Below, in pieces: positions 17,012-23,653 of a stretch of DNA of 64,000 nt (the stretch's first letter is position 1; each line of letters starts with the position of its first letter). The translations under genes were made by a program, and so were the position numbers. The notes beneath the pieces are model-generated. The model did no database searches. It saw only the letters and a list, made by a program, of their open reading frames with translations, and was not told the DNA's origin. The stretch comes from Paenibacillus sp. FSL H3-0469 (GTDB lineage Bacteria; Bacillota; Bacilli; Paenibacillales; Paenibacillaceae), in contig NZ_CP150302.1 of the NCBI RefSeq assembly GCF_038051945.1, positions 1,240,001 to 1,304,000 on the forward strand, given 5' to 3'.

Positions 17012-17779
17012 TTAAGTAATCCAGCCGCCGTTCGGACTGATGACCTGCCCCGTAATATAGCCGGATTCAGGCAGCGCCAGAAAATAGACAAGCGAGGATA
17101 TATCTTCAGGGGTAGCCAGTCTCCCCGCAGGGATCTCCTCCTCCAGCATCTTCAGCTCATCCGCCTGCAGATTGGACAGCATGGCCGTGTGCACCGCTCC
17201 TGGCGCTACTGCGTTCACAGTGACCTTCGAGGGGGCCAGCTCCTTGGCGAGCGCCTTGGTAAAAGCATTCACTCCGCCCTTGCTGGCCGAATACGCCACT
17301 TCACAGGATGCGCCTGAGATCCCCCACACAGAGGACACATTAATAATCCGGCCGTAACGCTGCGTGACCATATAAGGCATGAAAATCTGGCTGCACATAA
17401 AGGTGCCCTTCAGATTTACCGCCATGATATCGTCCCATTCCTCCTCGGTCAGATCGGCTAACATGCCATAATGTGCTTTTCCGGCATTATTGACCAGGAT
17501 ATCCGGCATCATGCCGCTGCTCTCCAGTCTTTCGGCCATGCGTACGAGCTGACTGCGGTCTTTCATGTCCGCCGCTACGGTCATTACCTTCGCCCCCAGC
17601 GCCAGACAGCGCCGGGCCACATCATTGGCCGCTTCATGCGAATTCATATAATGAATCACAATGTTCATTCCCACCGAAGCAAAACGCTCAGCGATCGCGC
17701 CGCCGATTCCCCCGCTGCCCCCGGTAATGAGCACTGTCATTTCACCAATCGGTTTGCTGTCCTCTCCCGGTAACATCAT
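17012..17779 (-). CDS. ymfI: SDR-family oxidoreductase YmfI
   Basis: A 255-residue short-chain dehydrogenase/reductase, FabG-like. It has the NAD(P)-binding TGGSGGIGGAIA near residue 19, NNAG, the catalytic Ser in INVSSVWG, and YSASKGG carrying Tyr and Lys. The substrate is unknown. Its ATG overlaps the ymfH stop by one base (TAATG), which indicates translational coupling with the two peptidase-like genes upstream. Two adjacent ATGs are possible starts. Confidence 0.92.
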   Translation of the reverse strand: MMLPGEDSKPIGEMTVLITGGSGGIGGAIAERFASVGMNIVIHYMNSHEAANDVARRCLALGAKVMTVAADMKDRSQLVRMAERLESSGMMPDILVNNAGKAHYGMLADLTEEEWDDIMAVNLKGTFMCSQIFMPYMVTQRYGRIINVSSVWGISGASCEVAYSASKGGVNAFTKALAKELAPSKVTVNAVAPGAVHTAMLSNLQADELKMLEEEIPAGRLATPEDISSLVYFLALPESGYITGQVISPNGGWIT

Positions 17780-19059
17780 TAAGGACTCACCACCAGCGAC
17801 ACGGCCAGCTGCTCCCAGTCCACATGGGCATGTAGCCGGTCATTCACTTCATCCAGAGTGATCGATTCATACAGGGGAAGCACTTCAAACAGATCTCCTC
17901 CACGGAACTGGTAACGGGTGAACTCATGGGCAATGCTCTCCGGCGAATTCAGCATCCGCAGGAAGCCGCCGATTTTCTTTTTGCGGGCCCGTTCGAAATC
18001 CTTCTCCGCGAAGCCCGTCTCCAGAATACGTCCAACTTCTTCCTTAATCCGTTCAAGCAGCAGCCCCGGATCTTTGGTATCGCCGCCGATTGCCGAGAAT
18101 GCATACTCCGCAGAGCTGTTAAATTCATGGCCGAAGCTGTCCGAGATCAGTTCCTCGTCGTAGAGCTTCTGATACAATGCTGTACTGCTGCCAAACAGCA
18201 GATCCAGCATCAGCTTCGTGGTCAGGTCACGGCGCACCGCCGCTTCACCGCTGAGACCATCCACCTTTTCCTTGAAGCCGAACATCATTTTGGGAATAGA
18301 GACAGCAAGCCTGCTCTCCACATGCTTCGAGGCTACCTGCTCAGGCTCCTCCGCGAAGATGCGTGTAATTTCACCCTGCTTCTCATAGCTCTTGCCCTGC
18401 TGATTGCTGCGGATCAGTTCAAATACCTGCTCAGGGTCCACCCCGCCGACCACGAACAGCAGCATATTGCTGGGATGATAAAAGGAATTGTAACAGGTGT
18501 ACAGCGTTTCCTTCGTAATGGTTGAGATCGATTCGATCGTTCCAGCGATATCTATATGAACCGGGTGGGTAGCATACATCGCTTCAATAAGCCCAAAATA
18601 GACGCGCCAGTCGGGATTGTCGGCATACATGTTAATTTCCTGCCCAATAATCCCCTTTTCCTTCTCCACATTCTCATCTGTGAAATACGGACGCTGCACA
18701 AAATCAACCAGGGTACTGAGATTCTGCTCAATATTCTCTGTGGCCGAGAAAAGATAGACCGTCTGGTCGAAGCTGGTGAAGGCATTCGCAGATGCACCAT
18801 TGGATGCAAAGTTAGCAAATATGTCTCCTTCCGGCTCCTCGAACATTTTATGCTCCAGGAAGTGGGCAATGCCGTCCGGCACGGTAGTCTCCTCGCCGCC
18901 CGCCACCTTGAAGTGATTGTCTACTGATCCATATTTCGTGGCAAAGGTGGCGTAGGTTTTGAGAAAAGCCGGCTTCGGCAGTACATACACCTGAAGACCG
19001 TTATCCATAACCTCATGATAAAGTGTTTCTTGAAGCCGTTCGTAATGGAGCTTTTCCAT
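17779..19059 (-). CDS. ymfH: M16B peptidase YmfH, zinc motif intact
   Basis: A 426-residue insulinase-family (M16B) peptidase. The inverted zinc motif HFLEH lies at residues 66-70, followed by the distal Glu region typical of active subunits. M16B proteases often work as heterodimers of an active and an inactive subunit, and the adjacent ymfF lacks HxxEH, so the two probably form such a pair. It is separated from ymfF by 2 bases and overlaps ymfI by one base. The ATG follows AGGAGGAATAGGG. The substrate is not known. Confidence 0.93.
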   Translation of the reverse strand: MEKLHYERLQETLYHEVMDNGLQVYVLPKPAFLKTYATFATKYGSVDNHFKVAGGEETTVPDGIAHFLEHKMFEEPEGDIFANFASNGASANAFTSFDQTVYLFSATENIEQNLSTLVDFVQRPYFTDENVEKEKGIIGQEINMYADNPDWRVYFGLIEAMYATHPVHIDIAGTIESISTITKETLYTCYNSFYHPSNMLLFVVGGVDPEQVFELIRSNQQGKSYEKQGEITRIFAEEPEQVASKHVESRLAVSIPKMMFGFKEKVDGLSGEAAVRRDLTTKLMLDLLFGSSTALYQKLYDEELISDSFGHEFNSSAEYAFSAIGGDTKDPGLLLERIKEEVGRILETGFAEKDFERARKKKIGGFLRMLNSPESIAHEFTRYQFRGGDLFEVLPLYESITLDEVNDRLHAHVDWEQLAVSLVVSP

Positions 19060-19061
19060 CC

Positions 19062-20342
19062 CTATTCCTCCTTCCCTGTCAGGAAATAAATCGTATCCAG
19101 CTCAAAAGTCTCCGCCGCTGCTTTCACTTCAGCCGCCCCCATGCCGTCAACCTGGTCCATCAGTTCTTGGGCAGAACGGTCTTTGCCTGATAACTGGCGG
19201 TTGAAATCAAAGGAGATCATCTCAAATGCCGAATCCTGAATCTCGGACAGCAGGTTGCGGATCATCGCCTTGGTCTGGCTAAGCTCCAGGTCAGTGATAT
19301 TGCCCGCCTTCAGCTCATCCAGCTGCTTGCGGATAATATCAACGGCTTTGCCGTAATTCTGGGTCTCAATCCCCGATTGAATCGTCCCGATGCCTTTATG
19401 CCCGTCATAACGGGAGGAGGCGTAATATGCCAGACTCTCCTTCTCACGCACGTTGACGAACAGCTTGGAATGCGGGTATCCGCCAAGGATACCGTTGTAC
19501 ATCAGCGCGGAAGCATACCGGTCATCCTTGTAGGTAATCGAAGTCCGCAGCCCCATATTCAGCTTGCCTTGATTCACATCCAGCTTCTCTTCCACCGTCC
19601 GTACTTCTGTAACCGTTACCGGGGTGAAGTCTGAGGTGTAGTCTCCAGCTTCGGAGTGATGTGCCCGGCCGAAATGAGCGGTCACCAGCTTCTCGACTTC
19701 CTCAGGTGTGGTATCGCCCACTACATACAGATCAAGTGTTGCGCCATTCAGCCAGGAGGTATAGCTCTGGTACAGCGTCTCAGGCGTAATAGCATCCAGA
19801 TCGGCCCGCTGGCCAAGGGGATGAAGACGGTAAGGCTCGTTGCGGCACATTTCCTCAATGCAGCGTTCTGCCGCATAACGGATTTTGTCATTCACAATGG
19901 ATTCCAGCTTCTTGCGGATGGTCTCGCGTTCTGTAGCTACATAAGAAGCCCGGAAGCTTCCATTCTCAAGCAGGGGACGGGTCAACACCTCTCCCAGAAA
20001 AGCAAAGGATTCTCCAAGCAGGCTCTCCTTGCTCTGCACAAAGGAATCATTGATCGTATCCATCCGGAACTGGACAATCTGGTAATCCCCGCGTTTGTAA
20101 ATATCGAAGCCAAAGCCTGCACCGTACAGCTCCTCCAGACGCTCACGGAATTGGGTAGTCTCCGGGTAGGACGCTGTCCCCCGCCGGAGCACAAACGGAA
20201 CCAGTGCGGTAGAGGTTACTGTACTCTCTTCAAGCGGAAGGCCTGCATACAGTGAGATGGCGAACGTCTTGAACGCCTTGGTCGGCAGAACATGTATACG
20301 CATGCCTGCGGCATGCCCATGTTGAAATCCATTATTAGTCAA
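19062..20342 (-). CDS. ymfF: M16-like protein YmfF, no zinc motif
   Basis: About 426 residues with the overall M16 fold pattern (LPLEESTVTSTALVPFVLRRGT, RERLEELYGAGFGFD) but no HxxEH zinc site. It is probably the non-catalytic partner of YmfH. The likely start is TTG at 20342, 8 bases after AGGAG; a TTG two codons earlier is too close to the ribosome binding site. It is first of the ymfF-ymfH-ymfI transcript. In B. subtilis this gene likewise precedes ymfH. Confidence 0.9.
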   Translation of the reverse strand: MTNNGFQHGHAAGMRIHVLPTKAFKTFAISLYAGLPLEESTVTSTALVPFVLRRGTASYPETTQFRERLEELYGAGFGFDIYKRGDYQIVQFRMDTINDSFVQSKESLLGESFAFLGEVLTRPLLENGSFRASYVATERETIRKKLESIVNDKIRYAAERCIEEMCRNEPYRLHPLGQRADLDAITPETLYQSYTSWLNGATLDLYVVGDTTPEEVEKLVTAHFGRAHHSEAGDYTSDFTPVTVTEVRTVEEKLDVNQGKLNMGLRTSITYKDDRYASALMYNGILGGYPHSKLFVNVREKESLAYYASSRYDGHKGIGTIQSGIETQNYGKAVDIIRKQLDELKAGNITDLELSQTKAMIRNLLSEIQDSAFEMISFDFNRQLSGKDRSAQELMDQVDGMGAAEVKAAAETFELDTIYFLTGKEE

Positions 20343-20427
20343 GTCCAAAACTCCTTTGCAGCGTGGATTGATGCTCTATAACAAGTTTATGAAGTATTAT
20401 CCATTCTAAACCATTCCAAAGTAAGGA

Positions 20428-20456
20428 AGCAACCGGAGGACAGCGTACCGGTTGCT
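20428..20456 (-). terminator. sleB terminator
   Basis: Minus strand AGCAACCGG / CCGGTTGCT with a modest T tail, after the sleB stop. Confidence 0.65.
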
Positions 20457-20487
20457 CTTACGGAGGGTTGTATACAGACACTGTAAG

Positions 20488-21339
20488 CTACATGCAGAAA
20501 ATATGCTGGCCGATCGTCTTCACCTGCGGACGGGACCAAATCCACTTGGAGGTCGCCGTCTTGGGATTGAAGTAATAGATGCAGCCGCCCGACGGGTCCC
20601 AGCCACTCAGTGCCTGCTGTACGGCCTTCCGGGCCTGTTCATTAGGCTCCAGATAGATCTGTCCGTCAGCTACGGCAGTGAAGGCTCCCGGCTGGAAAAT
20701 GACGCCCGAAGGCGTATTCGGGAAGCTTGGGGATTTTACACGGTTGAGAATAACTGCTGCTACGGCTACCTGCCCTTCAAAAGGCTCCCCGCGTGACTCG
20801 CCGTAAACCGCATTAGCCATGATCTTGAGGTCATTTTCGGACAGGCCCATCGTATTGCCGGAGGACAGCTCAGCCGTATTGGATTTGGACGCAGCTGCGC
20901 CGGAGGGCGCTTTTTTCTGGGCGGTAGACGTCTCGGGCGCTGTCGGCTTCCAGGCTGTAGTCGCATTGTATAGCTTAAGCTTCGTCTTGGCCCCGACCAC
21001 CCCGTCGGATTTCAGGCCGAATTTCCACTGGAACCAGGTCACGGCATTCTTCGTCTTGGTCCCGAACTGGCTGTCAATCTTCCCGTTAAAATAACCCAGG
21101 TGCTTCAGTCGTCCCTGCAGCTCATATACATCCTGCCCGGAGGAACCTACCTTAAGCGGAGTTGTGCCGAACACGGGCATGGCCTCCTCCCCTTCATCAG
21201 GGATGTCTGCGGCAACCTGTTCTGCTGCATAGGGCTTGGCATAGATCAAATCATGATCTTTGAAGACTACACCGGCAAACGGTACAGCTGCAAGGACAAG
21301 GGTAACGGCTGCAATGATCCACTGCTTATGTTTTGTCAT
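20488..21339 (-). CDS. sleB: Spore cortex-lytic enzyme SleB
   Basis: A 283-residue SleB-type germination transglycosylase. A signal/anchor segment (about 9-27) is followed by a PG_binding_1 domain (VGSSGQDVYELQGRLKHLGY) and a C-terminal Hydrolase_2 domain (ANAVYGESRGEPFEGQVAVA), with the catalytic Glu in GES. SleB cleaves cortex muramic-lactam peptidoglycan during germination. The start at 21339 is used because the upstream ATG (21375) has no ribosome binding site. A SigG-type promoter lies 50-80 bases upstream. The partner ypeB is not adjacent, so a CwlJ/SleB paralogue remains possible. Confidence 0.88.
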   Translation of the reverse strand: MTKHKQWIIAAVTLVLAAVPFAGVVFKDHDLIYAKPYAAEQVAADIPDEGEEAMPVFGTTPLKVGSSGQDVYELQGRLKHLGYFNGKIDSQFGTKTKNAVTWFQWKFGLKSDGVVGAKTKLKLYNATTAWKPTAPETSTAQKKAPSGAAASKSNTAELSSGNTMGLSENDLKIMANAVYGESRGEPFEGQVAVAAVILNRVKSPSFPNTPSGVIFQPGAFTAVADGQIYLEPNEQARKAVQQALSGWDPSGGCIYYFNPKTATSKWIWSRPQVKTIGQHIFCM

Positions 21340-21388
21340 AGGATTCGCTCTACCTTTCTCTTGGAAGTTCTGCATGAATGGCTAAAGT

Positions 21389-21419
21389 TATTATGACGAC
21401 TGGCAGGACTTCCTATGCA
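21389..21419 (-). promoter_or_regulatory. SigG/SigF-type promoter of sleB
   Basis: Minus strand TGCATA (21414-21419), 18 bases, CATAATA (21389-21395). This fits the forespore consensus TGnATA-N17/18-CATnnTA. sleB is SigG-dependent in B. subtilis. Confidence 0.65.
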
Positions 21420-21449
21420 TGACCGCAAAAGCTTGATAGCGTAAATCCA

Positions 21450-21479
21450 TTGCAACTGAGAACGATTATCAACTATACT
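21450..21479 (+). promoter_or_regulatory. SigA promoter of the AraC gene
   Basis: TTGCAA (21450-21455), 18 bases, TATACT (21474-21479). A Fur-like box fills most of the spacer, an arrangement suited to iron-dependent repression. Confidence 0.65.
21457..21471. promoter_or_regulatory. Fur box 1 (upstream of AraC)
   Basis: TGAGAACGATTATCA: twelve of the fourteen defined positions of the 7-1-7 Fur consensus TGATAAT-n-ATTATCA match. It lies between the -35 and -10 of the AraC promoter. Confidence 0.7.
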
Positions 21480-21512
21480 TGGGTTATGAAACAACAGGAG
21501 TTGAGAAGAAAC

Positions 21513-23492
21513 ATGGATTTTATGGACCATATTGTACTTTGGAACCATGCTGCTGTAGAAGTTATCGATATCCGCAAGGCCTCGTTCACTTCCGGACAAC
21601 CTCCGCTGAAGTACCGCCTTCCGGCTAGTACATACCTGTATATCGTCCGCGGCAGCGCAAGTGTGCTTATAGATGACAACCCCTATGAAATCAGCGGCGC
21701 AAGTGTCTTTCACGGGGGCAAAGGTGCTATTATCCAATTGCTGCAAACCCAGGGAATTCTGGATTATTACCTTATTATGTACCGTTCAACGTTAACCCTG
21801 CCTGCCCGGCGCAACCTGACAGCGCTTCTGGAACGCAGCAAGCCTTTTACCCGAACCTATCACTTTACTCCTGCCCATCCCCTGCCGCTGTATGAGATTC
21901 TAGACCAGATGTATGGTGATTGGCAGACACGCCGCGCCCTGGAGCATCTGCATGTCAAAGCCCTGTTCTATCAGTGGGTCCATGAGCTGCTTCATCAAAT
22001 GCAGGTGCAGGAACATCACCCGCTTAGAACAGATGTGCTCGACCAGGCTGTACGCTATATGCATGATTCTTACAACAAGCCCTTCACCCTGGATACACTA
22101 GCCGGTACTTTGGGCACCAGCCCGAGGACGTTATCGAGGTTATTCCGTATACGGCTTCAGACCAGTCCTGCACAATATCTGGTTCAGATTCGCATGGACA
22201 AGGCCCGTGAGCTGTTACTGGACACAGAGGCCACACTGCATGATATTGCTGCTGCTGTGGGCTACCTGGATGCGTATTCTTTTGGAAAAATGTTCAAGAA
22301 GCACTTCGGAAACTCCCCAGTGAGGTACAAAAATTCTGTACAGGCCGCTTCACCGTGGCGGGATATGCCATCTGCGCTGTCTGCAAATGACATTGCCCGT
22401 GAAGGTACTCTCCGATATATTGATGATGATAATCATTATCAATATGATCTAAAAGGAGCGTCATCCATGTTCAGAACGGCTAAGCCATCCCTAATGTTAA
22501 CCTTGTTGTTATGCTTCACCATAGTGTTAAGCGCCTGTTCCTCAGGAAATACCGGTTCTAACGCAGCGGGTAATGCCAGCCCTTCGCCGGCTTCTTCTCC
22601 TGCAGCCACCTCCCCCGCCACACCCTCTCCAGACCACACTGCAGCCGAGGCACAGACCCGGACAATCTCTACGGTAAAAGGAGATATCGAGGTACCCGCC
22701 GATCCTCAGCGTGTCGTTGTGCTGTACTTGCTGGGCGATGTGTTGGCGCTGGGCATTAAGCCCGTAGGTGTATCTAGTGTTAATGAAGGTGCTGCCTTCG
22801 AAAACGAATTGAAGGATGTACAGAAGCTGGGAAGTTGGTTCGAGGCCAGCCCGGAAGCTGTCTTATCGCTTGATCCCGATCTGATTATCGTTCCTTCCGA
22901 GGAGACCTACAATGCCTTGCATGACATTGCACCCACTGTGTTAGTACCTTATGAGAAAATGACGACTGCTGAGCGGGTCAGCTTCATTGGTCACACTCTT
23001 AACAAGGAAAATGAGGCCACCAGCCTCTTAAACGACTTCAATGCCAAAGTAGAGAATAGCAAGCAGAAGCTGCGGGAGGCGGAAATTCTAGATTCAACCA
23101 TCTCCATCATGGAAGGCGGTGAAGAGCGGAATATGCTAGTAATTATGAGCAAACAATATGGCCGGGGCTCGCAGGTCTTATATGAATATCTTGGCATGAA
23201 AGCACCGGAGAAGATTCAGCAAAAAATAGACAGCAAGACTGATGTAGGCGGCGAGTCAGTATCCTTTGAAGTCATTTCCGATTACAGTGGAGATTATATC
23301 TTCCGTTCCTCCTATGACGGGATGACTGATCTGACGGGGGACCCGCTCTGGAACAGCATTCCGGCAGTCAAAGAAGGCCGGTTGATGAATATCGACTTCG
23401 GATTATCTTACTATAATGATATCTACTCCCTGAATGCACAGCTGGATTACATTGTTAATGCTCTGCTTGCAGCACCCCGGGTGAAGAAATAG
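21513..23492 (+). CDS. AraC regulator fused in frame to siderophore-binding protein
   Basis: A continuous frame of 659 codons. Residues 1-120 resemble an AraC cupin/arm domain, and about 188-276 form the two-HTH AraC domain (PFTLDTLAGTLGTS, ATLHDIAAAVGYLDAYSFGKMFKKHFG). A linker of about 40 residues follows, then from Met319 a complete siderophore-binding lipoprotein with its own signal peptide. An AraC plus FeuA-like domain is known in B. subtilis Btr, but there the binding domain has no signal peptide. The linker is encoded by DNA carrying a promoter, a Fur box and a ribosome binding site, so this may be two genes whose separating stop was lost. The ATG at 21513 is chosen because the first TTG (21450) is the promoter -35. 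Confidence 0.85.
   Translation: MDFMDHIVLWNHAAVEVIDIRKASFTSGQPPLKYRLPASTYLYIVRGSASVLIDDNPYEISGASVFHGGKGAIIQLLQTQGILDYYLIMYRSTLTLPARRNLTALLERSKPFTRTYHFTPAHPLPLYEILDQMYGDWQTRRALEHLHVKALFYQWVHELLHQMQVQEHHPLRTDVLDQAVRYMHDSYNKPFTLDTLAGTLGTSPRTLSRLFRIRLQTSPAQYLVQIRMDKARELLLDTEATLHDIAAAVGYLDAYSFGKMFKKHFGNSPVRYKNSVQAASPWRDMPSALSANDIAREGTLRYIDDDNHYQYDLKGASSMFRTAKPSLMLTLLLCFTIVLSACSSGNTGSNAAGNASPSPASSPAATSPATPSPDHTAAEAQTRTISTVKGDIEVPADPQRVVVLYLLGDVLALGIKPVGVSSVNEGAAFENELKDVQKLGSWFEASPEAVLSLDPDLIIVPSEETYNALHDIAPTVLVPYEKMTTAERVSFIGHTLNKENEATSLLNDFNAKVENSKQKLREAEILDSTISIMEGGEERNMLVIMSKQYGRGSQVLYEYLGMKAPEKIQQKIDSKTDVGGESVSFEVISDYSGDYIFRSSYDGMTDLTGDPLWNSIPAVKEGRLMNIDFGLSYYNDIYSLNAQLDYIVNALLAAPRVKK
22393..22421 (+). 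promoter_or_regulatory. Internal SigA promoter within the AraC frame
   Basis: TTGCCC (22393-22398), 17 bases, TATATT (22416-22421), followed at once by Fur box 2. It would drive separate transcription of the lipoprotein from ATG 22467. Confidence 0.6.
22427..22441. promoter_or_regulatory. Fur box 2, perfect 7-1-7 match, inside the frame
   Basis: TGATAATCATTATCA matches the Fur 7-1-7 consensus at all fourteen defined positions. Against the classical 19-bp box, 22422-22440 matches at 18 positions. It covers the expected +1 of the internal promoter and encodes the linker residues DDDNHYQ of the fused frame. Confidence 0.9.
22467..23492 (+). CDS. Ferri-siderophore-binding lipoprotein (internal start)
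   Basis: A 341-residue substrate-binding protein of the FeuA/YfiY/FhuD class (TroA-like fold), the extracytoplasmic receptor of an iron-siderophore ABC importer. Met1 is followed by Lys, a hydrophobic stretch and the lipobox LSAC with Cys24, then a Ser/Ala/Pro linker. The domain has RVVVLYLLGDVLALGIKPVG, PDLIIVPSEETYNAL and ALHDIAPTVLVPY. AAAAGGAG (22451-22458) lies 8 bases before the ATG, so independent translation is very likely. No permease or ATPase genes are adjacent. It is also the C-terminal half of the fused AraC frame. Confidence 0.88.
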   Translation: MFRTAKPSLMLTLLLCFTIVLSACSSGNTGSNAAGNASPSPASSPAATSPATPSPDHTAAEAQTRTISTVKGDIEVPADPQRVVVLYLLGDVLALGIKPVGVSSVNEGAAFENELKDVQKLGSWFEASPEAVLSLDPDLIIVPSEETYNALHDIAPTVLVPYEKMTTAERVSFIGHTLNKENEATSLLNDFNAKVENSKQKLREAEILDSTISIMEGGEERNMLVIMSKQYGRGSQVLYEYLGMKAPEKIQQKIDSKTDVGGESVSFEVISDYSGDYIFRSSYDGMTDLTGDPLWNSIPAVKEGRLMNIDFGLSYYNDIYSLNAQLDYIVNALLAAPRVKK

Positions 23493-23533
23493 CAGTTCAA
23501 CCGCTCATTGCATAACTTATCTTTCGCAAAATA

Positions 23534-23549
23534 ACCCCACAAAGTGGGG
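23534..23549 (+). terminator. Weak terminator after lipoprotein
   Basis: CCCCAC-aaa-GTGGGG followed by ATTTAG. Short stem and poor T tract. Confidence 0.45.
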
Positions 23550-23613
23550 ATTTAGCTTCGATGATAACTCAGGTACTTTGCGGGGACCCCAAAACATATA
23601 AATTCTTATCTAT

Positions 23614-23651
23614 CAAAAAAAGAGATGGCCCAAGTATTGGGTCATCTCTTT
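23614..23651 (-). terminator. spoIIIE terminator
   Basis: Minus strand AAGAGATGaCCCAA / TTGGgcCATCTCTT followed by TTTTTT, immediately after the spoIIIE stop. Confidence 0.85.
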
Positions 23652-23653
23652 GT

